From the NCBI GenBank assembly GCA_027186245.1, contig CP114481.1, positions 23,033,501-23,097,500 on the forward strand: a stretch of DNA of 64,000 bases, read 5' to 3'. This document shows positions 49,555 through 63,411 of the stretch, one piece after another (position 1 is the first letter of the stretch; the number at the start of each line of letters is the position of its first letter). Under the pieces are notes generated by a model. It did not search any database. It saw only the letters and a program-made list of their open reading frames with translations, and had not been told where the DNA came from. Both the position numbers and the translations under genes were made by a program. Origin of the DNA: Coriaria nepalensis (Eukaryota > Streptophyta > Magnoliopsida > Cucurbitales > Coriariaceae).

Positions 49555-50812
49555 GAATTCATTTGAATTAATTTAGAATGATTTAACGACTAGAAGAGAC
49601 TCCGTGACATGACTTTAAGGCTAAACAAATGCATTGTTGCCTATAATAGATACTCTGCAAGTTATGCACGAAAGTCTTGTTTAAAGGCCGAATTTCGTTC
49701 GAAGTGATTTAGAATGATTTACTGACTAAAAGAGACGCAAAAATATGACATTAAGGCTAAAAAATGCATAGGTGCCAGCAATAGATCAATTGCAACTTAT
49801 ACATGAAAGTCGCGTTTTAAATGCAAAAAGAGAATTGGTTCGAAGTGCCTTCAATTAATTTAATGATTGAAAAGACTGAGTGATATGCTTTTTAATGCTA
49901 AAATAATGCATTGTTGTCTGCAGTAGATTGATTGCAAGTTATGTAAGAAAATAATGTTTGAATGGCGAAAATAGAATTCGTTCGAATTATTTTAGAATGA
50001 TTTAATGACTAGAAGAGACCCAGTGACATGACTTTAAAGCAAAACAAATGCATTGTTGGCTATAATAGATCAGCTGCAAGTTATGCATGAAAGTCTTGTT
50101 TAAAGGCCGAATTTCGTTCGGAGTGATTTAGAATGATTTACTGAGTGAAAGAGACGCAAAAATATGACTTTAAGGATAAAAAATGCATAGGTGCCAGCAA
50201 TAGATCAATTGCAACTTATACATGAAAGTCGCGTTTTAAAAACAAAAAGAGAATTGGTTCGAAGTGCCTTCAAACAATTTAATGATTGAAAAGACTGAGT
50301 GATATGCTTTTTAATGCTAAAATAAGGCATTGTTGTCTTCAGTAGATTAATTGCAAGTTTTGTAAGAAAATAATGTTTGAAGGGCGAAAATAGAATTCGT
50401 TCGAATTAATTTAGATTGATTTAATGACTACAAGAGACTCAGTGACATGACTTTAAGGCTAAACAAATGCATTGTTGTCTATAATTGATCAACTGCAAGT
50501 TATGCACGAAAGTCATGTTTAAAGGCCGAATTTCGTTCGAAGTGATTTAGAATGATTTACTGACTAAAAGAGACGCAAAAATATGACATTAAGGCTAAAA
50601 AAATGAATAGTTTACTTCAATAGATCAATTGCAAGTTATGCTTGAAAGTAGCGTTGTAAATGCAAAAAGAGAATTGGTTCGAAGTCCCTTCAAACAATTT
50701 AATGATTGAAAAGACTGAGTGATATGCTTTTTAATGCTAAAATAATGCATTGTTGTTTTCAGTAAATTAATTGCAAGTTATGTAAGAAAATAATGTTTGA
50801 AGGGCGAAAATA

Positions 50813-50954
50813 GAATTCGTTCGAATTAATTTAGAATGATTTAACGACTAGAAGAGACTCAGTGACATGACTTTAAGGCTAAACAAATGCATTGTTGCCT
50901 ATAATAGATCAACTGCAAGTTATGCACGAAAGTCGCGTTGTAAATGCAAAAAGA
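50813..50954 (+). repeat. Single A/B chimeric subunit
   Basis: Same A/B junction (GCACGAAAGTCGCGTTGTAAA) as in the 284-bp array, but isolated, with a full A reading ATCAACTGC rather than ATCAAATGC. The following C starts AAAATTGG at 50,955, having lost the usual G. It may be the progenitor of the 284-bp array or an escaped copy. Its counterpart is at 63,270. Confidence 0.86.
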
Positions 50955-51285
50955 AAATTGGTTCGAAGTGCCTTCAAACAATTTAATGATTGAAAAAACT
51001 GAGTGATATACTTTTTAATGGTAAAATAATGTATTGTTGTCTTCAGTAGATTAATTGCAGGTTATGTAAGAAAATAATGTTTGAAGGGCGAAAATAGAAT
51101 TCGTTCGAATTAATTTAGAATGATTTAATGACTAGACGAGACTCGGTGACATGATTTTCAGGCTAAACAAATGCATTGTTGCCTATAATAAATCAACTGC
51201 AAGTTATGCACAAAAGTCTTGTTTAAAGGCCGAATTTCGTTCGAAGTGATTTAGAATGATTTACTGACTAAAAGAGACGCAAAAA

Positions 51286-54200
51286 TATGACATTAAGGCT
51301 AAAAAATGCATAGGTGCCAGCAATAGATCAATTGCAACTTATACATGAAAGTCGCGTTTTAAATGCAAAAAGAGAATTGGTTCGAAGTGCCTTCAATTAA
51401 TTTAATGATTGAAAAGACTGAGTGATATGCTTTTTAATGCTAAAATAATGCATTGTTGTCTGCAGTAGATTGATTGCAAGTTATGTAAGAAAATAATGTT
51501 TGAATGGCGAAAATAGAATTCGTTCGAATTAATTTAGAATGATTTAATGACTAGAAGAGACTCAGTGACATGACTTTAAAGCAAAACAAATGCATTGTTC
51601 GCTATAATAGATCAGCTGCAAGTTATGCATGAAAGTCTTGTTTAAAGGCCGAATTTCGTTCGGAGTGATTTAGAATGATTTACTGAGTGAAAGAGACGCA
51701 AAAATATGACTTTAGGGATAAAAAATGCATAGGTGCCAGCAATAGATCAATTGCAACCTATACATGAAAGTCGCGTTTTAAAAACAAAAAGAGAATTGGT
51801 TCGAAGTGCCTTCAAACAATTTAATGATTGAAAAGACTGAGTGATATGCTTTTTAATGCTAAAATAAGGCATTGTTGTCTTCAGTAGATTAATTGCAAGT
51901 TTTGTAAGAAAATAATGTTTGAAGGGCGAAAATAGAATTCGTTCGAATTAATTTAGATTGATTTAATGACTAGAAGAAACTCAGTTACATGACTTTAAGG
52001 TTAAACAAATGCATTGTTGCCTATAATAGATCAACTGCAAGTTATGCACGAAAGTCTTGTTTAAAGGCCGAATTTCGTTTGAAGCGATTTAGAATGATTT
52101 ACTGACTAAAAGAGACGCAAAAATATGACATTATGGCTAAAAAAATGAATAGTTGCCTTCAATAGATCAAGTTCAAGTTATGCATGAAAGTCGCGTTTTA
52201 AATGCAAAAAGAGAATTGGTTCGAAGTGCCTTCAAACAATTTAAAGATTGAAAAGACAGAGTGATATACTTTTTAATGGTAAAATAATGTACTGTTGTCT
52301 TCAGTAGAATAATTGCAGGTTATGTAAGAAAATAATGTTTGAAGGGCGAAAACAGAATTCGTTCGAATTAATTTAGAATGATTTAATGACTAGAAGAGAC
52401 TCAGTGACATGATTTTCAGGCTAAACAATGCATTGTTGCCTATAATAAATCAACTGCAAGTTATGCACAAAAGTCTTGTTTAAAGGCCGAATTTCGTTCG
52501 AAGTGATTTAGAATGATTTACTGACTAAAAGAGACGCAAAAATATGACATTAAGGATAAAAAATGCATAGTGCCAGCAATAGATCAATTGCAACTTATAC
52601 ATGAAAGTCGCGTTTTAAATGCAAAAAGAGAATTGGTTCGAAGTGCCTTCAAACAATTTAATGATTGAAAAGACTGAGTGATATGCTTTTTAATGCTAAA
52701 ATAATGAATTGTTGTCTTCAGTAGATTAATTGCAAGTTATGTAAGAAAATAATGTTTGAAGGGCGAAAATAGAATTCGTTCGAATTAATTTAGAATGATT
52801 TAACGACTAAAAGAGACACAGTGACATGACTTTAAGGCTAAACAAATGCATTGTTGCCTATAATAGATCAACTGCAAGTTATGCACGAAAGTCATGTTTA
52901 AAGGCCGAATTTCGTTCGAAGTGATTTAGAATGATTTACTGACTAAAAGAGACGCAAAAATATGACATTAAGGCTAAAAAAATGAATAGTTGCCTTCAAT
53001 AGATCAATTGCAAGTTATGCATGAAAGTCGCGTTTTAAATGCAAAAAGAGAATTGGTTCAAAGTGCCTTCAAACAATTTAATGATTGAAAAGACTGAGTG
53101 ATATGCTTTTTAATGCTAAAATAATGCATTGTTGTCTGCAGTAGATTCATTGCAAGTTATGTAAGAAAATAATGTTTGAATGGCGAAAATAGAATTCGTT
53201 CGTATTAATTTAGAATGATTTAATGACTAGAAGAGACTTAGTGACATGACTTTAAAGCAAAACAAATGCATTGTTGGCTATAATAGATCTGCTGCAAGTT
53301 ATGCATGAAAATCTTGTTTAAAGGCCGAATTTCGTTCGGAGTGATTTAGAATGATTTACTGAGTGAAAGAGACGCAAAAATATGACTTTAAGGATAAAAA
53401 ATGCATAGGTGCCAGCAATAGATCAATTGGAACTTATACATGAAAGTCGCGTTTTAAATACAAAAAGAGAATTGGTTCGAAGTGCCTTCAAACAATTTAA
53501 TGATTGAAAAGACTGAGTGATATGCTTTTTAATGCTAAAATAATGCATTGTTGTCTGCAGTAGATTGATTGCAAGTTATGTAAGAAAATAATGTTTGAAT
53601 GGCGAAAATAGAATTCGTTCGAATTAATTTAGAATGATTTAATGACTAGAAGAGACTCAGTGACATGACTTTAAAGCAAAACAAATGCATTGTTGGCTAT
53701 AATAGATCTGCTGCAAGTTATGCATGAAAGTCTTGTTTAAAGGCCGAATTTCGTTCGGAGTGATTTAGAATGATTTACTAAGTGAAAGAGACGAAAAAAT
53801 ATGACTTTAAGGATAAAAAATGCATAGGTGCCAGCAATAGATCAATTGCAACTTATACATGAAAGTTGCGTTTTAAATACAAAAAGAGATTTGGTTCGAA
53901 GTGCCTTCAAACAATTTAATGATTGAAAAGACTGAGTGATATGCTTTTTAATGCTAAAATAAGGCATTGTTGTCTTCAGTAGATTAATTGCAAGTTTTGT
54001 AAGAAAATAATGTTTGAAGGGCGAAAATAGAATTCGTTCGAAGTAATTTAGATTGATTTAATGACTAGAAGAAACTCAGTTACATGACTTTAAGGTTAAA
54101 CAAATGCATTGTTGCCTATAATAGATCAACTGCAAGTTATGCACGAATGTCTTGTTTAAAAGCCGAATTTCGTTCGAAGCGATTTAGAATGATTTACTGA

Positions 54201-57200
54201 CTAAAAGAGACGCAAAAATATGACATTATGGCTAAAAAAATGAATAGTTTCCTTCAATAGATCAAGTGCAAGTTATGCATGAAAGTCGCGTTTTAAATGC
54301 AAAAAGAGAATTGGTTCGAAGTGCCTTCAAACAATTTAATGATTGAAAAGACTGAGTGATATGCTTTTTAATGCTAAAATAATGCATTGTTGTCTTCAGT
54401 AGATTAATTGCAAGTTATGTAAGAAAATAATGTTTGAAGGGCGAAAATAGAATTCGTTCGAATTAATTTAGATTGATTTAATGAGTAGAAGAAACTAAGT
54501 TACATGACTTTAAGGTGAAACAAATGCATTGTTGCCTATAATAGATCAACCGAAAGTTATGCACAAAAGTCTTGTTTAAAGGCCGAATTTCGTTCGAAGC
54601 GATTTAGAATGATTTACTGACTAAAAGAGACGCAAAAATATGACATTGAGGCTAAAAAAATGAATAGTTGCCTTCAATAGATCAATTGCAAGTTATGCAT
54701 GAAAGTCGCGTTTTAAATGCAAAAAGAGAATTAGTTCGAAGTGCCTTCAAACAATTTACAGATTGAAAAGACTGAGTGATATGCTTTTTAATGCAAAAAT
54801 AATGCATTGTTGTCTTCAATAGATTGATTGCAAGTTATGCAAGAAAAAAATATATGAAGGGCGAGAATAGAATTCATTCGAATTAATTTAGAATGATTTA
54901 ATGACTAGAAGAGACTCAGTGACATGACTTTAAGGCTAAACAAATGCATTGTTGTCTATAATAGATCAACTGCAAGTTATGCACTAAAGTTATGTTTAAA
55001 GGCCGCATTTCGTTCGAAGTGATTTAGAATGATTAACTGACTACAAGAGACGCAAAAATATGACTTTAAGGCTAAAAAATGCATAGTTGCCATCAATAGA
55101 TCAATTGCAAGTTATGCATGAAAGTCGCGCTTTAAATGCAAAAAGAGAATTGGTTCGAAGTGCCTTCAAACAATTTAATGATTGAAAAGACTGCGTGATA
55201 TGCTTTTTAATGCTAAAATAATGCATTGTTGTCTTCAATAGATTAATTACAAGTTATGTAAGAAAATAATGTTTGAAGGCCGAAAATATAATTCGTTCGA
55301 ATTAATTTAGAATGATTTAATGACTAGAAGAGACTCAGTGACATCACTTTAAGGCTAAACAAATGCATTGTTGCCTATAATAAGTCAACTGCAAGTTATG
55401 CACGAAAGTCTTGTTTAAGGGCCGAATTTCGTTCGAAGTGATTTAGAATGATTTACTGACTAAAAGAGACGCAAAAATATGATTTTAAGGATAAAAAATG
55501 CATAGGTGCCAGCAATAGATCAATTGCAACTTATACATGAAAGTCGCGTTTTAAATGCAAAAAGATAATTGGTTCGAAGTGCCTTCAAACAATTTAATGA
55601 TTGAAAAGACTGAGTGATATGCTTTTTAATGCTAAAATAATGCATTGTTGTCTTCAGTAGATTAATTGCAAGTTATGTAAGAAAATAATGTTTGAAGGGC
55701 GAAAATAGAATTCGCTCGAATTAATTTAGAATGATTTAATGACTAGAAGAGACTCAGTGACATGACTTTAAGGCTAAACAAATGCATTGTTGCCTATAAT
55801 AGATCAACTGCAAGTTATGCACGAAAGTCATGTTTAGAGGCCGAATTTCGTTCGAAGTGATTTACAATGATTTACTGACTAAAAGAGACGCAAAAATATG
55901 ACATTAAGGCTAAAAAAATGAATAGTTGCCTTCAATAGATCAATTGCAAGTTATGCATGAAAGTCGCGTTTTAAATGCAAAAAGAGAATTGTTCGAAGTG
56001 CCTTCAAACAATTTAATGATTGAAACGACTTAATGATATGCTTTTTAATGGTAAAATAATATATTGCCGTCTTCTGTAGATTAATTGCAGGTTATGTAAG
56101 AAAATAATGTTTGAAGGGCGAAAATAGAATTCGTTCAAATTAATTTAGAACGATTTAATGACTAGAAGAGACTCAGTTACAAGACTTTAAGGCGAAACAA
56201 ATGCATTGTTGCCTATAATAGATCAGCTGCAAGTTATGCACGAGAGTCTTGTTTAAAAGCCGAATTTCGTTCGAAGTGATTTAGAATGATCTACTGACTA
56301 AAAGAGACGAAAAAATATGACTTTAAGGCTGAAAAAGGTATAGTTGCCATCAATAGATCAATTGCAAATTATGCATGAAAGTCGTGTTTTAAATGCAAAA
56401 AGAGAATTGGTTCGAAGTGCCTTCAAACAATTTAATGATTGAAAAGACTGAGTGATATGCTTTTTAATGCAAAAATAATGCATTATTGTCTTCAATAGAT
56501 TGATTGCAAGTTATGCAAGAAAAAAATGTATGAAGGGCGAGAATAGAATTCATTCGAATTAATTTAGAACAAATTAATGACTAGAAGAGACTCAGTGACA
56601 TGACTTTATGGCTAAACAAATGCATTGTTGCCTATAATAGATCAACCGGAAGTTATGCACGAAAGTCATGTTTAAAGGCCGAATTTCGTTCGAAGTGATT
56701 TAGAATGATTTACTGACTAAAAGAGACGCAAAAATAAGACTTTAAGGCTAAAAAATGCATAGTTGCCATCAATAGATCAATTGCAAGTTATGCATGAAAG
56801 TCCCGTTTTAAATGCAAAAAAAGAATTGGTACGAAGTGCCTTCAAACAATTTAATAATTGAAAAGACTGAGTGATATGCTTTTTAATGGTAAAATAATAT
56901 ATTGTTGTCTTCTGTAGATTAATTGCAGGTTATGTGAGAAAATAATGGTTGAAGGGCGAAAATGGAATTCGTTCAAATTAAATTAGAACGATTTAATGAC
57001 TGGAAGAGACTCAGTGACATGACTTTATGGCTAAACAAATGCATTGTTGCCTATAATAGATCAACCGGAAGTTATGCACGAAAGTCAGGTTTAAAGGCCG
57101 AATTTCGTTCGAAGTGATTTAGAATGATTTACTGACTAAAAGAAACGCAAAAATAAGACTTTAAGGCTAAAAAATGCATAGTTGCCGTCAATAGATCAAT

Positions 57201-58856
57201 TGCAAGTTATGCATGAAAGTCCCGTTTTAAATGCAAAAAGAGAATTGGTTCGAAGTGCCTTCAAACAATTTAATGATTGAAAAGACTGGGTGATATGCTT
57301 TTTAATGCTAAAATAATGCATTGTTGTCTTCAGTAGATTAATTGCAGGTTATGCAAGAAAAAAATGTATGAAGGGCGAGAATAGAATTCATTCGAATTAA
57401 TTTAGAACAATTTAATGACTAGAAGAGACTCAGTGACATGACTTTATGGCTAAACAAATGCATTGTTGCCTATAATAGATGAACCGGAAGTTATGCACGA
57501 AAGTCATGTTTAAAGGCCGAATTTCGTTCGAAGTGATTTAGAATGATCTACTGACTAAAAGAGACGAAAAAAATATGACTTTAAGGCTGAAAAATGTATA
57601 GTTGCCATCAATAGATCAATTGCAAATTATGCATGAAAGTCGCGTTTTAAATGCAAAAAGAGAATTGGTTCGAAGTGCCTTCAAACAATTTAATGATTGA
57701 AAAGACTGAATGATATGCTTTTTAATGCTAAAATAATGCATTGTTGTCTGCAGTAGATTGATTGCAAGTTATGTAAGAAAATAATGTTTGAATGGTGAAA
57801 ATGGAATTTGTTCGAATTAATTTAGAATGATTTAATGACTAGAGGAGACTCAGTGACATGACTTTAAGGCAAAACAAATGCATTGTTGCCTATAATAGAT
57901 CGGCTACAAGTTATGCACGAAAGTCTTGTTTAAAGGCCGAATTTCATTCGAAGTGATTTCGAATGATTTACTGAGTAAAAGAGACGCAAAAATATGACTT
58001 TAAGGCTAAAAAATGCGTAGTTGCCATCAATAGATCAATTGCAAGTTATGCATGAAAGTCGCGTTTTAAATGCAAAAAGAGAATTGGTTCGAAATGCCTT
58101 CAAACAATTTAATGATTGAAAAGACTGAGTGATATGCTTTTTAATGCTAAAATAATGCATTGTTGTCTTCAGTAGATTAATTGAAAGTTAAGTAAGAAAA
58201 TAATGTTTGAAGGGCGAAAATAGAATTCGTTCGAATTAATTTAGAATGATTTAATGACTAGAAGAGACTCAGTGACATGACTTTAAGGCTAAACAAATGC
58301 ATTGTTGCCTATAATAGATCAACTGCAAGTCATGAACGAAAGTCATGTTTAAAGGCCGAATTTCGTTCGAAGTGATTTAGAATGATTTACTGACAAAAAG
58401 AGACGCAAAAATATGACTGTAAGGCTAAAAAATGCATAGTTGCCATCAATAGATCAATTGCAAGTTATGCATTAAAGTCGCATTTTAAATGCAAAAAGAG
58501 AATTGGTTCGAAGTGCCTTCCAACAATTTAATGATTAAAAAGACTGAGTGATATGCTTTTTAATGGTAAAATAATGTATTGTTGCCTTCAGTAGATTAAT
58601 TGCAGGTTATGGAAGAAAATAATGTTTGTAGGGCGAAAATAGAGTTCGTTCGAATTAATTTAGAATGATTTAATGACTAGAAGAGACTCAGTGACATGAC
58701 TTTAAGGCTAAACAAATGCATTGTTGCCTATAATAGATCAACTGCAAATTATGCACGAAAGTCTTGTTTAAAGGCCAAATTTCGTTCGAAGTGATTTAGA
58801 ATGATTTACTGACTAAAAGAGACGCAAAAATATGTAATTAACGATAAAAAATGTAT
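51286..58856 (+). repeat. Subfamily II mosaic between the two large blocks
   Basis: About 18 trimers. The start (about 51,271-51,960) matches 49,729-50,420 at an offset of 1,542 bp, equal to 11 subunits. GATCTGCTGCAAG in A marks two adjacent units at 53,286 and 53,705. Three units near 56,641, 57,060 and 57,480 share AACCGGAAGTTATGCACG in A. The stretch 54,781-55,370 carries the same series of variants as 15,301-15,900. No sequence other than satellite. Confidence 0.82.
54168..54184 (+). other. Best CENP-B-box-like variant, GAAGCG form
   Basis: TTTCGTTCGAAGCGATT keeps seven of the nine bases reported as essential in the CENP-B box (TTCG, A, CG), lacking the last two G. Related forms with GAAGCG stand at 52,073-52,089 and 54,588-54,604. 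They are a minority among about 150 B subunits, so they may be random T-to-C changes. Confidence 0.3.
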
Positions 58857-61159
58857 AGGTGCCAGCAATAGATCAATCGCAACTTATACATGAAAGTCGC
58901 GTTTTAAATGCAAAAAGAGAATTGGTTCGAAGTGCCTTCAAACAATTTAATGATTGAAAAGACTGAGTGATATGCTTTTTAATGCTAAAATAATGCATTG
59001 TTGTCTTCAGTAGATTAATTGCAAGTTATGTAAGAAAATAATGTTTGAAGGGCGAAAATAGAATTCGTTCGAATTAATTTAGAATGATTTAATGACTAGA
59101 AGAGACTCAGTGACATGACTTTAAGCCTAAACAAATGCATTGTTGCCTATAATAGATCAACTGCAGGTTATGCACGAAAGTCATGTTTAAAGGCCGAATT
59201 TCGTTCGAAGTGATTTAGAATGATTTACTGACTAAAAGAGACGCAAAAATATGACATTAAGGCTAAAAAAATGAATAGTTGACTTCAATAGATCAATTGC
59301 AAGTTATGCATGAAAGTCGCGTTTTAAATGCAAAAAGAGAATTTGTTCGAAGTGCCTTCAAACAATTTAATGATTAAAAAGACTGAGTGATATGCTTTTT
59401 AATGCTAAAATAATGCATTGTTGTCTTCAGTAGATTAATTGAAAGTTATGTAAGAAAATAATGTTTGAAGGGCGTAAATTGAATTCGTTCGAATTAATTT
59501 AGAATGATTTAATGACTAGAAGAGACTCAGTGACATGACTTTCAGGCTAAACAAATGCATTGTTGCCTATAATAGATCAACTGCAAGTCATGAACGAAAG
59601 TCATGTTTAAAGGCCGAATTTCGTTCGAAGTTATTTAGATTGATTTACTGACTAAAAGAGACGCAAAAATATGACCTTAAGGCTAAAAAATGCATAGTTG
59701 CCATCAATAGATCAATTGCAAGTTATGCATTAAAGTCGCGTCTTAAATGCAAAAAGAGAATTAGTTCGAAGTGCCTTAAAGCAATTTAATGATTGAAAAG
59801 ACTGAGTGATATGCTTTTTAATGGTAAAATAATGTATTGTTGCCTTTAGTAGATTAATTGCAGGTTATGGAAGAAAATAATGTTTGAAGGGCGAAAATAG
59901 AATTCGTTCGAATTAATTTAGAATGATTTAATGACTAGAAGAGACTCAGTGACATGACTTTAAGGCTAAACAAATGCATTGTTGCCTATAATAGATCAAC
60001 TGCAGGTTATGAACGAAAGTCATGTTTAAAGGCCGAATTTCGTTCGAAGTGATTTAGAATGATTTACTGACTAAAAGAGACGCAAAAATATGACATTAAG
60101 GCCAAAAAAATGAATAGTTGCCTTCAAAAGATCAATTGCAAGTTATGCATGAAAGTCGCGTTTTAAAAACAAAAAGAGAATTGGTTCGAAGTGCTTTCAA
60201 ACAATTTAATGATTGAAAAGACTGAGTGATATGGTTTTTAATGCTAAAATAATGCATTGTTGTCTTCGGTAGATTAATTGCAAGTTATGTAAGAAAATAA
60301 TGTTTGAAGGGCGAAAATAGAATTCGTTCGAATTAATTTAGAATGATTTAATGACTAGAAGAGACTCAGTGACATGACTTTCAGGCTAAACAAATGCATT
60401 GTCGCCTATAATAGATCAACTTCAAGTTATGCACGAAAGTCTTGTTTAAAGGTCGAATTTCGTTCGAAGTGATTTAGAATGATTTACTGACTAAAAGAGA
60501 TGCAAAAATAAGACTTTAAGGCTAAAAAAATGAATAGTTGCCTTCAATAGATCAATTGCAAGTTATGCATGAAAGTCGCGTTTTAAATGCAAAAAAAGAA
60601 TTGGTACGAATTGCCTTCAAACAATTTAATAATTGAAAAGACTGAGTGATATGCTTTTTAATGCAAAAATAATGCATTGTTGTCTTCAATAGATTGATTG
60701 CAAGTTATGCAAGAAAAACATGTATCAAAGGCGAGAATAGAATTCATTCGAATTAATTTAGAATGAATTAATGACTAGAAGAGACTCAGTGACATGACTT
60801 TAAGGCTAAACAAATGCATTGTTGTCTATAATAGATCAACTGCAAGTTATGCACGAAAGTCATGTTTAAAAGCCGAATTTCGTTCGAAGTGATTTAGAAT
60901 GATTTACTGACTAAAAGAGACTCAAAAATATGACATTAAGGCTAAAAAAATGAATAGTTTACTTCAATAGATCAATTGCAAGTTATGCTTGAAAGTAGCG
61001 TTGTAAATGCAAAAAGAGAATTGGTTCGAAGTGCCTTCAAACAATTTAATGATTGAAAAGACTGAGTGATATGCTTTTTAATGCTAAAATAATGCATTGT
61101 TGTCTTCAGTAGATTAATTGCAAGTTATGTAAGAAAATAATGTTTGAAGGGCGAAAATA

Positions 61160-62011
61160 GAATTCGTTCGAATTAATTTAGAATGATTTAACGACTAGAA
61201 GAGACACAGTGACATGACTTTAAGGCTAAACAAATGCATTGTTGCCTATAATAGATCAAATGCAAGTTATGCACGAAAGTCGCGTTGTAAATGCAAAAAG
61301 AGAATTGGTTCGAAGTGCCTTCAAACAATTTAATGATTGAAAAAACTGAGTGATATGCTTTTTAATGCTAAAATAATGCATTGTTGTCTTCAGTAGATTA
61401 ATTGCAAGTTATGTAAGAAAATAATGATTGAAGGGCGAAAATAGAATTCATTTGAATTAATTTAGAATGATTTAACGACTAGAAGAGACACAGTGACATG
61501 ACTTTAAGGCTAAACAAATGCATTGTTGCCTATAATAGATCAAATGCAAGTTATGCACGAAAGTCGCGTTGTAAATGCAAAAATAGAATTGGTTCGAAGT
61601 GCCTTCAAACAATTTAATGATTGAAAAAACTGAGTGATATGCTTTTTAATGCTAAAATAATGCATTGTTGTCTTCAGTAGATTAATTGCAAGTTATGTAA
61701 GAAAATAATGTTTGAAGGGCGAAAATAGAATTCGTTCGAATTAATTTAAAATGATTTAACGACTAGAAGAGACACAGTGACATGACTTTAAGGCTAAACA
61801 AATGCATTGTTGCCTATAATAGATCAAATGCAAGTTATGCACGAAAGTCGCGTTGTAAATGCAAAAAGAGAATTGGTTCGAAGTGCCTTCAAACAATTTA
61901 ATGATTGAAAAAACTGAGTGATATGCTTTTTAATGCTAAAATAATGCATTGTTGTCTTCAGTAGATTAATTGCAAGTTATGTAAGAAAATAATGATTGAA
62001 GGGCGAAAATA
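61160..62011 (+). repeat. 284-bp dimer array, three copies (right block)
   Basis: Counterpart of 48,703-49,554. A/B chimeras start at 61,160, 61,444 and 61,728, and a full A resumes at 62,012. The same alternation of GAATTCGTTCG and GAATTCATTTG is present. Identical copy number and alternation in both blocks show that the array was formed before the block was copied. Confidence 0.92.
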
Positions 62012-63269
62012 GAATTCATTTGAATTAATTTAGAATGATTTAACGACTAGAAGAGACTCCGTGACATGACTTTAAGGCTAAACAAATGCATTGTTGCCTA
62101 TAATAGATACTCTGCAAGTTATGCACGAAAGTCTTGTTTAAAGGCCGAATTTCGTTCGAAGTGATTTAGAATGATTTACTGACTAAAAGAGACGCAAAAA
62201 TATGACATTAAGGCTAAAAAATGCATAGGTGCCAGCAATAGATCAATTGCAACTTATACATGAAAGTCGCGTTTTAAATGCAAAAAGAGAATTGGTTCGA
62301 AGTGCCTTCAATTAATTTAATGATTGAAAAGACTGAGTGATATGCTTTTTAATGCTAAAATAATGCATTGTTGTCTGCAGTAGATTGATTGCAAGTTATG
62401 TAAGAAAATAATGTTTGAATGGCGAAAATAGAATTCGTTCGAATTATTTTAGAATGATTTAATGACTAGAAGAGACTCAGTGACATGACTTTAAAGCAAA
62501 ACAAATGCATTGTTGGCTATAATAGATCAGCTGCAAGTTATGCATGAAAGTCTTGTTTAAAGGCCGAATTTCGTTCGGAGTGATTTAGAATGATTTACTG
62601 AGTGAAAGAGACGCAAAAATATGACTTTAAGGATAAAAAATGCATAGGTGCCAGCAATAGATCAATTGCAACTTATACATGAAAGTCGCGTTTTAAAAAC
62701 AAAAAGAGAATTGGTTCGAAGTGCCTTCAAACAATTTAATGATTGAAAAGACTGAGTGATATGCTTTTTAATGCTAAAATAAGGCATTGTTGTCTTCAGT
62801 AGATTAATTGCAAGTTTTGTAAGAAAATAATGTTTGAAGGGCGAAAATAGAATTCGTTCGAATTAATTTAGATTGATTTAATGACTACAAGAGACTCAGT
62901 GACATGACTTTAAGGCTAAACAAATGCATTGTTGTCTATAATTGATCAACTGCAAGTTATGCACGAAAGTCATGTTTAAAGGCCGAATTTCGTTCGAAGT
63001 GATTTAGAATGATTTACTGACTAAAAGAGACGCAAAAATATGACATTAAGGCTAAAAAAATGAATAGTTTACTTCAATAGATCAATTGCAAGTTATGCTT
63101 GAAAGTAGCGTTGTAAATGCAAAAAGAGAATTTGTTCGAAGTCCCTTCAAACAATTTAATGATTGAAAAGACTGAGTGATATGCTTTTTAATGCTAAAAT
63201 AATGCATTGTTGTCTTCAGTAGATTAATTGCAAGTTATGTAAGAAAATAATGTTTGAAGGGCGAAAATA

Positions 63270-63411
63270 GAATTCGTTCGAATTAATTTAGAATGATTTA
63301 ACGACTAGAAGAGACTCAGTGACATGACTTTAAGGCTAAACAAATGCATTGTTGCCTATAATAGATCAACTGCAAGTTATGCACGAAAGTCGCGTTGTAA
63401 ATGCAAAAAGA
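63270..63411 (+). repeat. Single A/B chimeric subunit (right block)
   Basis: Counterpart of 50,813-50,954 with the same GCACGAAAGTCGCGTTGTAA junction. The next C at 63,412 has the normal GAATTGG start, so the lost G in the left copy arose after duplication. Confidence 0.87.

Larger units (their letters stand above)
46820..51285 (+). repeat. Large copied block, left copy (4.5 kb)
   Basis: Matches 58,857-63,743 about 12 kb downstream. The offset is 12,037 bp at the left (GTGCCAGCAATAG; AAGGGCGTAAATTG at 47,431 and 59,468) and 12,457 bp at the right (TACTCTGCAAG at 49,651 and 62,108). The 420-bp difference is one extra trimer in the right copy. Scattered substitutions separate the copies, for example CAGTATATTAATT (47,393) versus CAGTAGATTAATT, and CGTTGGAAG (48,004) versus CGTTCGAAG. 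This block is therefore older than the 4,752-bp duplication. Confidence 0.88.

Noticed and set aside
52073..52089. True CENP-B box
   Set aside because: TTTCGTTTGAAGCGATT lacks the last two G of the CGGG half. Only resemblance is reported.
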